From contig JASJAL010000279.1 in NCBI GenBank assembly GCA_030067055.1, positions 1-5,101 on the forward strand: a stretch of DNA of 5,101 nucleotides. Direction: 5' to 3'. The notes beneath the pieces are model-generated. The model saw nothing but the letters and a program-made list of their open reading frames with translations. It made no database searches and was not told the DNA's origin. The stretch's first letter is position 1. Each line of letters starts with the position of its first letter. The DNA comes from Kiloniellales bacterium. GTDB taxonomy: Bacteria; Pseudomonadota; Alphaproteobacteria; Kiloniellales; JAKSBE01. Below are positions 1-5,101 of the stretch, in pieces. Both the position numbers and the translations under genes were made by a program.

Positions 1-348
1 TGGGGCTTCCGCGAGTTCAACAACTACGCGCTGTTCAAGGCCGGCGAAAGCGTCGAGACCGCGGACGTCTGGCTGGGCGACGCGATGAACGTGCCCCTGA
101 CCTCGCCGGAAGACATCGTCGTCACGCTGCCGCGCAAGGCGCGCAAAGACATGGCGGTGACCGTGATCTACGAGCAGCCGGTGCCGGCGCCGATCCAGGA
201 AGGCGATCAGATCGGGATCCTTCGGGTAACGGCGCCGGAGGTCGCGCCGCGCGAATTCCCGCTCTACGCCGGCCATTCGGTCGAGCAGCTCGGGCCCTTC
301 GGGCGGGTCGTCTCGGCCTTGATGTACTTTGTGACCGGCGCACCCTGA
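1..348 (+). CDS. D-alanyl-D-alanine carboxypeptidase (PBP5/DacA-DacC type), C-terminal part only
   Basis: Reading frame 1 is open from the first base to a TGA at 346-348, giving 115 residues of a gene that starts upstream of the window; the in-frame ATG at 85 is internal. The visible part begins WGFREFNNYALFKAGE, which resembles the junction between the catalytic domain and the beta-rich C-terminal domain (PBP5_C) of serine-type D-Ala-D-Ala carboxypeptidases. It continues through a PRKARKDM segment and ends in an amphipathic stretch (about residues 91-113, VEQLGPFGRVVSALMYFV) like the membrane-anchoring tail of this family. Such enzymes trim the terminal D-Ala from peptidoglycan pentapeptides at the periplasmic face of the inner membrane. 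The catalytic SxxK, SxN and KTG motifs lie outside the window, so activity cannot be judged and dacA, dacC and dacF cannot be told apart. An 86-base gap separates it from tmk. Confidence 0.9.
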   Translation, partial: WGFREFNNYALFKAGESVETADVWLGDAMNVPLTSPEDIVVTLPRKARKDMAVTVIYEQPVPAPIQEGDQIGILRVTAPEVAPREFPLYAGHSVEQLGPFGRVVSALMYFVTGAP

Positions 349-434
349 GCGCGAGCCGGGCAGGTCACCGCGAGTTACCGCCTTCGTTTGACCCCTGATT
401 GACCACGGCCAGGCGGCCCGGCAGAGTCGCCGCC

Positions 435-1073
435 ATGGCGGAGGCGCGCTTCATCACATTCGAAGGCGGCGAGGGTGCCGGCAAGTCGACCCAGGTCGGG
501 CTGTTGGCGGCGGTCCTGCGCGCGAAGGGCCTGGCCGTCGTCGAGACCCGCGAGCCCGGCGGCAGTCCGGGCGCCGAGCAGATCCGGGACCTCCTGGTCG
601 ACGGCCCGGCAGAGCGCTGGCTGCCGCTGACCGAGGCTCTCCTGCACACCGCGGCCCGCGCCGAGCACCTGGCCCGGACCGTCCGCCCGGCCTTGGCCGC
701 CGGGCGATGGGTGCTCTGCGACCGCTTCACCGATTCGACCCTGGCGTACCAGGGTTACGGCCACGAACTCGGCACGGCGCCGGTCGAGGCTCTGCGCGGT
801 CTGGTGGCCGGGAGCCCGCTGCCGGACCTGACCTTGATTATCGATCTGCCGGTCGAGCTCGGCCTGTCCCGGGCCGGCGCCAGGGCGGGCGGCGCCGCGC
901 GCTACGAGGCCATGGGCCCCGGCTTCCACCAGCGGGTCCGCGAGGGCTTCCAGGCGATCGCCCGGGCGGAGCCGGAACGCTGCGCCGTCATCGACGGCAG
1001 CGGCGATCCGGAGGCGGTGCACCGCGCGGTCTGCAAGGCCGTGACCGAACGCCTGGGGCTCACCCTGTCATGA
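435..1073 (+). CDS. tmk: Thymidylate kinase (dTMP kinase)
   Basis: Phosphorylates dTMP to dTDP with ATP in the cytoplasm, the shared step of de novo and salvage dTTP synthesis. The 212-residue product is the usual family length. Visible motifs are the P-loop FEGGEGAGKST (residues 9-19), the TREPGG substrate loop (38-43), the DRF motif (96-98) that closes over the nucleotide monophosphate, and YQGYG (105-109). An arginine-containing LID region follows (about 145-170). The P-loop lacks the arginine of the human-type enzyme, while arginines sit in the LID, as in bacterial type II (E. coli-like) enzymes. I chose ATG 435 because it puts the P-loop at the normal distance from the N-terminus. An in-frame TTG at 399 would add 12 residues without a better ribosome site. 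Neither start has a clear Shine-Dalgarno sequence. The stop overlaps the holB start as ATGA. Confidence 0.97.
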   Translation: MAEARFITFEGGEGAGKSTQVGLLAAVLRAKGLAVVETREPGGSPGAEQIRDLLVDGPAERWLPLTEALLHTAARAEHLARTVRPALAAGRWVLCDRFTDSTLAYQGYGHELGTAPVEALRGLVAGSPLPDLTLIIDLPVELGLSRAGARAGGAARYEAMGPGFHQRVREGFQAIARAEPERCAVIDGSGDPEAVHRAVCKAVTERLGLTLS

Positions 1074-2182
1074 CCGGCGCCGAGCAGCCCGCCACGACCG
1101 GTCCGCCGCCGCCTCGGGCCAATGGGCTGTTGCAGGGCCAGGCCGCCGCCGAGGCGCGCCTGCTGGAGGCCTTCCGCTCGGGCCGGCTGCCGCACGCCTG
1201 GCTGATCAGCGGGCCGCGCGGGGTGGGCAAGGCGACGCTGGCCTACCGCTTTGCCCGATATGTCCTGGGGCAGGCGGGCAGGACATCTGCGCCTGGGCTC
1301 TTCGGCGCGGCACAGGATGCCCCGGAAACAAGCCTGGCGGTGCCGGAGGACAGCGAAGCCTTCCGGCTGATCGCTTCGGCGAGTCATCCCGACCTGCGGG
1401 TCCTGGAGCGAGGCCAGGACGAGGCCGGCAAGCCGCAGCAGTCGATCAGCGTCGATAAGGTTCGCACGGCCCTCGGCTTCGTTCACCTGACGCCGGCCCT
1501 GGGTGGCTGGCGGCTGATCCTGGTCGACGCCGCCGACGACCTGAACCGCAACGCCGCCAACGCTCTCCTGAAGGCTCTGGAGGAGCCGCCGAAGAACACC
1601 CTGCTGCTGCTGCTGGCCCATGCCCCGGGGCGCCTGCTGCCGACCATCCGCTCGCGCTGTTGCCACCTGGTGCTGCCGCCCCTGCCGGACGCCGAAGTGA
1701 TGCAGCTCCTGGGCCGCTACGCCCCGGAGCTGTCGGCCCAGGAGGCGGCCGGCCTGACCCAGCTGGCCGAAGGCAGCATCGGGCGCGCGCTGGGGCTCGC
1801 CTCGGAGGGCGGCCTCGGCCTCTACGCCGAACTGGTCGCGCTGTTGGCGGGCCTGCCGCAGATCGACTTCGCCAAGCTGAAGGCGCTGGCCGAGCGGCTG
1901 GGCCGCGACCGCTCCGGGGCCGCCTTCCGCACCGCGAGCGACCTGCTGCTCTGGTGGCTGGCGCGCCTGGCCCGGGCCGCGGCCCAAGGCCGTCAGCCGG
2001 AGGAAATCGTGGCCGGGGAGGGGGCCCTGCTCGGCCGTCTCTTGGCCCAGGGCAATCTTGCGCAGGCCGCAAGCCTGTGGGAGAAGTTGCACCGCCTGTT
2101 CGGCCGCGCCGAGGCCGTCAACCTCGACCGCCGGCAGGTCTTCATGGCCGCCTTCCAAGAGCTCGAGGCCCTCGCGGCCTGA
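1070..2182 (+). CDS. holB: DNA polymerase III subunit delta' (clamp loader)
   Basis: The 370-residue AAA+ family subunit is the stator of the clamp loader that opens the beta sliding clamp and places it on primed DNA. Visible landmarks are PRANGLLQGQ near the N-terminus (16-24), the Walker A-like GPRGVGKA (48-55), VDAADDLN at the Walker B position (152-159), NALLKALEEPP (164-174) and the PTIRSRC motif (191-197), followed by helical domains. The Walker B segment has alanine where active ATPases have glutamate, which fits the non-hydrolysing role of delta'. The four-cysteine zinc module of E. coli HolB is missing: residues 65-105 contain no cysteine. ATG 1070 overlaps the tmk stop (ATGA), suggesting translational coupling; upstream there is only a weak GGGG at 1055-1058. 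The open frame extends back to 707, but that part lies inside tmk and is not credible. dnaX tau/gamma is a less likely identity because it is longer and has an intact DEAD-type Walker B. Confidence 0.95.
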   Translation: MTGAEQPATTGPPPPRANGLLQGQAAAEARLLEAFRSGRLPHAWLISGPRGVGKATLAYRFARYVLGQAGRTSAPGLFGAAQDAPETSLAVPEDSEAFRLIASASHPDLRVLERGQDEAGKPQQSISVDKVRTALGFVHLTPALGGWRLILVDAADDLNRNAANALLKALEEPPKNTLLLLLAHAPGRLLPTIRSRCCHLVLPPLPDAEVMQLLGRYAPELSAQEAAGLTQLAEGSIGRALGLASEGGLGLYAELVALLAGLPQIDFAKLKALAERLGRDRSGAAFRTASDLLLWWLARLARAAAQGRQPEEIVAGEGALLGRLLAQGNLAQAASLWEKLHRLFGRAEAVNLDRRQVFMAAFQELEALAA

Positions 2183-2205
2183 CCGCGAAGGCCAGGTAAG
2201 TCACC

Positions 2206-2211
2206 GAGGAG
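2206..2211 (+). promoter_or_regulatory. Shine-Dalgarno site of metG
   Basis: GAGGAG lies 6 bases before ATG 2218, an ideal spacing. It decides the start: the in-frame TTG at 2212 would directly abut the site and is therefore unlikely. It is the strongest ribosome site seen before any gene in the window. Confidence 0.8.
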
Positions 2212-2217
2212 TTGTCC

Positions 2218-3777
2218 ATGTCCGCCGCGGACAAGACGCCGTACTACATCACGACCGCGATCTCCTACGTGAACGGTGCGCCTCACCTGGGGCACGCCTA
2301 CGAGGCCATCGCGACGGATGTCATGGCGCGCTTCAAGCGGCTGGACGGCTACGACGTGCATTTCCTGACCGGGACCGACGAGCACGGCCAGAAGGTCGAG
2401 CAGTTCGCCGGCGCCGCCGGCAAGGAGCCCAAGGCCTTCTGCGACGAGATCGCCGGCCTGTTCCGCGCGATGGGCGGCTACCTCAACATCTCCAACGACG
2501 ACTTCATCCGGACCACCGAAGCCCGGCACGTCACTTCCAGCCAGGCGATCTGGCAGAAGCTGGAGGCGGCCGGCGACATCTACCTCGGCAAGTACGCCGG
2601 CTGGTACTCGGTGCGCGACGAGGCTTTCTTCGGCGAGGACGAGCTGACCAAGGACGGCGACGGAAAGTTCCTGGCACCCTCCGGAGCACCGGTCGACTGG
2701 GTCGAGGAGCCGACCTACTTCTTCCGGCTCTCGGCCTATGCCGACAAGCTGCTGGCGCACTACGCGACCAACCCGGATTTCATCCTGCCGCACTACCGGC
2801 GCAACGAGGTCGAGAACTTCATCAAGCAGGGGCTGCTCGACCTCTCGATCTCGCGGACGACCTTCAGCTGGGGGATCCCGGTGCCGGGCGACGCGGACCA
2901 CATCATGTACGTCTGGCTGGACGCCTTGACGAACTACATCACTGGCGTCGGCTATCCCGATGAAGAATCGGAGACTTTCAAGACCTACTGGCCAGCCGAC
3001 CTGCATGTCATCGGCAAGGACATCCTGCGCTTTCACACCATCTACTGGCCGGCCTTCCTGATGTCCGCCGGCCTGCCGCTGCCCAAGCGGGTCTTCGCCC
3101 ACGGCTTCCTCAACGTCGAGGGCCAGAAGATGTCCAAGTCGCTCGGCAACGTGCTTTCGCCAGAGGCCATCGTCGAGGAATTCGGCCTGGACCAGCTGCG
3201 CTACTACCTGCTGCGCGAGGTCCCCTTCGGTAACGACGGCAGCATCTCCCGCGAGAGCTTGATTCGGCGGAGTAACAGTGACTTGGCAAACGACTTTGGC
3301 AACCTGGGCCAGCGCGTCCTGTCGATGATTGCGAAGAACTGTGACGGTAGAGTGCCGGCACCCGGCGCCTTCACCGAGGCGGACCGGGCTCTGCTGGATC
3401 AAGCCGCTGGGCTCCTGGAGCGGCTGCGCGCGCACTACGAGGTTCAGGCTTTTCACAAGTCCCTCGAGGCGACCTGGGAGATCGTCGGCGCGGCAAACCG
3501 CTACGTCGACGAGCAGGCACCCTGGGCCCTTCGCAAGACCGATCCGGAACGCATGGCGACGGTGCTTTACGTCGTTGCCGAAGTGGTGCGCCACTTGGCG
3601 ATCCTGACACAGCCGGTCATGCCGGAATCCATGGCCCGTATGCTCGACCAGTTGGGTGTCGTCGAAACGTCACGGGGAGCAACGGCGCTTTCGACGGCTC
3701 TTGCCTCCGGCACCGAGCTGCCAAAACCGGCGGGCGTCTTTCCACGCTTTGTCGAGGAAGAAGAAGCGGCCTCCTAG
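2218..3777 (+). CDS. metG: Methionyl-tRNA synthetase, short zinc-less form
   Basis: Charges tRNA-Met, including the initiator, with methionine in the cytoplasm. The 519-residue class I synthetase has ITTAISYVNGAPHLGH (11-26) with the HIGH-type signature HLGH (23-26), the TGTDEHGQK segment (51-59), YVWLDALTNY (231-240), HVIGKDILRFH (263-273) and the KMSKS loop (304-308). The helical anticodon-binding domain follows, with SDLANDFGNL (354-363) and APWALRK (434-440), whose tryptophan matches the residue that reads the CAU anticodon in E. coli MetRS. The connective-peptide knuckle (about 124-141, KYAGWYSVRDEAFF) has no cysteines, so the zinc sites of the E. coli type are absent. There is no C-terminal tRNA-binding (EMAP-like) domain. 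This is the compact form common in alphaproteobacteria and some other bacteria. It lies 35 bases after holB, so co-transcription is likely. Confidence 0.97.
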   Translation: MSAADKTPYYITTAISYVNGAPHLGHAYEAIATDVMARFKRLDGYDVHFLTGTDEHGQKVEQFAGAAGKEPKAFCDEIAGLFRAMGGYLNISNDDFIRTTEARHVTSSQAIWQKLEAAGDIYLGKYAGWYSVRDEAFFGEDELTKDGDGKFLAPSGAPVDWVEEPTYFFRLSAYADKLLAHYATNPDFILPHYRRNEVENFIKQGLLDLSISRTTFSWGIPVPGDADHIMYVWLDALTNYITGVGYPDEESETFKTYWPADLHVIGKDILRFHTIYWPAFLMSAGLPLPKRVFAHGFLNVEGQKMSKSLGNVLSPEAIVEEFGLDQLRYYLLREVPFGNDGSISRESLIRRSNSDLANDFGNLGQRVLSMIAKNCDGRVPAPGAFTEADRALLDQAAGLLERLRAHYEVQAFHKSLEATWEIVGAANRYVDEQAPWALRKTDPERMATVLYVVAEVVRHLAILTQPVMPESMARMLDQLGVVETSRGATALSTALASGTELPKPAGVFPRFVEEEEAAS

Positions 3778-3820
3778 CAACGCATCTCCACCACGGCCCG
3801 GTCAGCGCTTGCAACGGTGC

Positions 3821-3847
3821 TCGCGGCCGCGCGATTCAGCTTTGGTT
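3821..3847 (+). terminator. Weak terminator-like hairpin after metG
   Basis: TCGCG (3821-3825) pairs with CGCGA (3830-3834) across a GCCG loop, followed by the T-containing stretch TTCAGCTTTGGTT rather than a clean T run. It is 43 bases past the metG stop. The short stem and interrupted T tract make it a poor intrinsic terminator, so it may be chance in GC-rich DNA. Confidence 0.22.
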
Positions 3848-3884
3848 AACACTTGGCCGCCTATCGTTTCGCTACTGCGTTCCG

Positions 3885-3891
3885 TAAGGAG
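3885..3891 (+). promoter_or_regulatory. Shine-Dalgarno-like site without a standard start codon
   Basis: TAAGGAG is a near-perfect anti-16S match in the metG-tatD gap. No ATG, GTG or TTG lies at normal spacing. The triplet 5 bases downstream is CTG (3897-3899), which is in frame with the small ORF at 3924 and would extend it by 9 residues (LSHRPKAKA). The site may be chance, or may mark a rare CTG start. ATG 3924 itself is 32 bases away, too far for direct use. Confidence 0.3.
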
Positions 3892-3923
3892 CGCCGCTGA
3901 GCCATCGGCCGAAAGCGAAAGCG

Positions 3924-4082
3924 ATGAAGAAACCCACCTCGGGTAAAGACCTGCCGAAAGCGCCGCCGCAACCGCGGCGCTTCTCTCTGACCAGCCGCTT
4001 CAAGAGCGGCCTGCTCCTGGCCGGCCGGCGGCCTGCCGCAGTGCGCCTCGGTCTCGAGCCCGCCACGCCTCGGCGCCGCTAA
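3924..4082 (+). CDS. Possible small basic proline-rich protein, unknown function
   Basis: ATG 3924 to TAA 4080-4082 encodes 52 residues starting MKKPTSGKDLPKAPPQPRRF and ending TPRRR. I do not recognise it. It has 14 Lys/Arg against 2 Asp/Glu and 8 prolines, no cysteine, and no transmembrane segment. A short, less charged stretch SGLLLAG (28-34) sits in the middle. About 42 of 52 codons end in G or C, similar in style to neighbouring genes, but GC-rich non-coding DNA gives the same. There is no ribosome site directly before the ATG; the AAGGAG-like site at 3885-3891 could serve an in-frame CTG at 3897. The frame is closed upstream by TAA at 3885-3887. It lies between metG and tatD on the same strand. 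Arginine- and proline-rich composition is typical of spurious ORFs in GC-rich DNA, so it may not be translated. Confidence 0.35.
   Translation: MKKPTSGKDLPKAPPQPRRFSLTSRFKSGLLLAGRRPAAVRLGLEPATPRRR
3958..3982 (+). repeat. 9-bp perfect inverted repeat (hairpin)
   Basis: AAGCGCCGC (3958-3966) and GCGGCGCTT (3974-3982) are perfect reverse complements around the 7-base loop CGCAACC. A second hairpin follows closely: GCCGCT (3994-3999), loop TCAAG, AGCGGC (4005-4010). Both lie inside the small ORF. The first is followed by CTCTCTGACC, not a T run, so it does not look like a standard intrinsic terminator. It could be RNA structure in the leader of tatD, an mRNA-stabilising stem, or part of an unrecognised small RNA. 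Confidence 0.5.
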
Positions 4083-4150
4083 GGTCGAGTCAGCGGACCG
4101 CGTTGACGCGAGCGGCACAGCCGCGCTATCAGCACGCCTCATGAGAAATC

Positions 4151-4197
4151 CGGTCCCGCACCGGGACGCCGCGATTCGGTGTCTTGGGCTGGGACCG
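4151..4197 (+). repeat. Competing inverted repeats just upstream of tatD
   Basis: GTCCCG (4153-4158) pairs with CGGGAC (4162-4167) around a 3-base loop. The overlapping left arm CGGTCCC (4151-4157) is also a perfect match to GGGACCG (4191-4197), giving a longer-range 7-bp stem. The two pairings exclude each other, and the second ends 18 bases before the tatD ATG. This is seen directly in the sequence; any regulatory role is speculation. Confidence 0.35.
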
Positions 4198-4215
4198 CAA
4201 CCGTGAGATCGGGCG

Positions 4216-5004
4216 ATGCTGGTCGATTCCCACTGTCACCTTGACTACCTGGCGCGCGACGGCGACCTCGAGGAGATCGTCGGCCGGGCGCGCAGGGCCG
4301 GGGTCTCGGCAATGGTGACGATCTGCACCAAGCTCTCGGAGTTCGACATTGTCCGGCGCATCGCCCAGCACTATCCCGAGGTCTCTTGCTCGGTCGGTGT
4401 GCATCCGCACGAGGCGGCCGACGAGGGGCAGGAAAGTCCCGAGCGGATCTGCGGGCTGGCGGATCTGCCGGAGGTCGTTGGGATCGGCGAGACCGGCCTC
4501 GACTACTTCTACGAACACAGCCCGCGCGAGGCCCAGCAGCGCAGCTTCCGCAGCCATATCGCCGCGGCTCGGCAGACCGGTCTGCCCCTGATCGTGCACA
4601 CCCGCGATGCCGATGCGGACACCGTGGCGATCCTGCGCGAGGAAGCGCAGAGCGGCGCCCTCGCGGGAGTGATCCACTGTTTCACTGGAGGTCCGGAACT
4701 GGCGGAGGCGGCCCTGGATCTGGGCTTCTACATTGGCGTTTCGGGGATCATGACCTTCAAGAAGGCTGAGGCGTTGCGCGAGACCCTGCGCCGGGTGCCG
4801 CTGGAGCGCCTGCTGGTCGAGACCGATGCACCTTACCTTGCCCCGGTGCCGCAGCGGGGCAAGCAGAACGAGCCGGCCTTCGTGGTCCACACGGCGGCGG
4901 CCCTGGCCGAGCTCAAGGCTGTTGAGGCGGATGAGCTGGCGGCTGTGACTACCCAAAACTTCTATACGTTATTCAGCAGGGCGCCGCGGACCATCTCGGC
5001 ATGA
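4216..5004 (+). CDS. tatD: TatD family metal-dependent DNase/hydrolase
   Basis: A 262-residue TIM-barrel metallohydrolase of the TatD family (YcfH/YjjV-like), the usual length. Family members show metal-dependent DNase activity and have been linked to DNA repair and nucleic-acid turnover; the exact substrate here is unknown. The expected metal ligands are present: H6 and H8 in DSHCHLD, E92 in GETGLDY, H128 in IVHTRDA, H154 in IHCFTG and D204 in ETDAPYL. GVHPHEA (61-67) and RGKQNEP (214-220) are further family signatures. Start ATG 4216 places DSHCHLD at residues 4-10, as in the family. A GTGAGA (4203-4208), 7 bases before the start, could be a modest ribosome site. The stop overlaps the next start as ATGA. 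Despite the name, the protein has no required role in Tat export. Confidence 0.96.
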   Translation: MLVDSHCHLDYLARDGDLEEIVGRARRAGVSAMVTICTKLSEFDIVRRIAQHYPEVSCSVGVHPHEAADEGQESPERICGLADLPEVVGIGETGLDYFYEHSPREAQQRSFRSHIAAARQTGLPLIVHTRDADADTVAILREEAQSGALAGVIHCFTGGPELAEAALDLGFYIGVSGIMTFKKAEALRETLRRVPLERLLVETDAPYLAPVPQRGKQNEPAFVVHTAAALAELKAVEADELAAVTTQNFYTLFSRAPRTISA

Positions 5005-5101
5005 AGGTCACCGTTCTGGGCTGTGGCGGCTCCGGCGGCGTGCCGCTGGTCGGCGGAAATTGGGGCCGCTGCGATCCGGCGAACCCGCGGAACCGACGGC
5101 G
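5001..5101 (+). CDS. MBL-fold metallohydrolase (PhnP-like), N-terminal part only
   Basis: ATG 5001 overlaps the tatD stop (ATGA), and the frame stays open to the window end, giving 33 residues: MKVTVLGCGGSGGVPL followed by VGGNWGRCDPANPRNRR. The opening beta strand, the glycine-rich G-C-G-G-S-G-G-V-P turn and the C-D-P-x-N-P-x-N-R-R segment match the start of PhnP-type metallo-beta-lactamase-fold phosphodiesterases (COG1235), a common neighbour of tatD in alphaproteobacteria. The zinc-binding HxHxDH motif lies beyond the window, so activity and substrate cannot be assessed. The overlap implies translational coupling with tatD. Confidence 0.88.
   Translation, partial: MKVTVLGCGGSGGVPLVGGNWGRCDPANPRNRR

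Larger units (their letters stand above)
3778..4215 (+). other. 438-base metG-tatD intergenic region
   Basis: This is the only gap over 300 bases. Its first third is relatively AT-rich around 3835-3870 and might hold a promoter, but no -35/-10 pair has both good matches and good spacing (for example TTGGTT 3842-3847 and TATCGT 3862-3867 are only 14 bases apart). The middle holds an AAGGAG-like site, a 52-codon small ORF and a 9-bp hairpin. The last 130 bases hold further short inverted repeats. I saw no tRNA-like cloverleaf, transposase remnant or attachment site. The two 10-base copies of GCCGAAAGCG at 3908-3917 and 3953-3962 are the only direct repeat I noticed. Confidence 0.6.

Noticed and set aside
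388..404. Two TTGACC hexamers (388-393 and 399-404) that look like -35 boxes before tmk
   Set aside because: No acceptable -10 element lies 16-18 bases downstream of either; the region there is GC-rich.
902..2158. Reverse-strand 418-codon open frame opposite tmk and holB
   Set aside because: Glutamine- and arginine-rich shadow of confidently identified sense genes; no motif or ribosome site.
1993..3594. Long reverse-strand open frame (533 codons) opposite holB and metG
   Set aside because: It mirrors the codon pattern of metG, whose sense protein has clear synthetase motifs; typical antisense shadow of a GC-rich gene.
3822..3831. CGCGGCCGCG palindrome
   Set aside because: A 10-base GC palindrome is expected by chance in DNA this GC-rich; only considered as part of the weak hairpin.
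3842..3867. Promoter-like TTGGTT and TATCGT pair after metG
   Set aside because: The 14-base spacer is too short and both hexamers are imperfect; the local AT-richness is noted, but a promoter is not called.
3861..4142. Reverse-strand 93-codon open frame across the metG-tatD gap
   Set aside because: Arginine/alanine-rich with no recognisable motif; such open antisense frames are common in GC-rich DNA.

Overview
The window is GC-rich chromosomal DNA whose codons mostly end in G or C. Gene content and protein style point to an alphaproteobacterium, probably of the Rhodospirillales/Kiloniellales kind. The support for this is a short zinc-less methionyl-tRNA synthetase, a DNA polymerase III delta' subunit without the cysteine cluster of the enterobacterial protein, and the order D-Ala-D-Ala carboxypeptidase, tmk, holB, metG, tatD, MBL-fold hydrolase. 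I know that order as common in this class. The assignment is inference from protein resemblance and gene order; no database search was possible.

Layout, all genes on the + strand: (1) 1-348, the C-terminal end of a penicillin-binding-protein-5-type D-Ala-D-Ala carboxypeptidase. (2) 435-1073, tmk, thymidylate kinase. (3) 1070-2182, holB, overlapping tmk by an ATGA start/stop. (4) 2218-3777, metG, behind the clearest ribosome binding site in the window. (5) 3778-4215, a 438-base gap holding a possible 52-codon basic small ORF (3924-4082), an orphan Shine-Dalgarno-like site and several hairpins. (6) 4216-5004, tatD, a metal-dependent DNase/hydrolase. (7) 5001-5101, the first 33 codons of an MBL-fold (PhnP-like) metallohydrolase, again joined by an ATGA overlap.

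The genes read as a housekeeping cluster. tmk makes dTDP for dTTP synthesis, holB supplies a clamp-loader subunit of the replicase, metG charges tRNA-Met, and tatD with the MBL protein are putative phosphoester or nucleic-acid hydrolases. Close spacing and overlaps suggest co-transcription of tmk-holB-metG and of tatD-MBL. The 438-base gap is the only real break and may carry a separate transcription start.

I found no mobile element, CRISPR array, tRNA or rRNA, phage gene or defence system. There is no convincing evidence of a novel system here. The part most worth a second look is the metG-tatD gap with its possible small basic protein and structured RNA.
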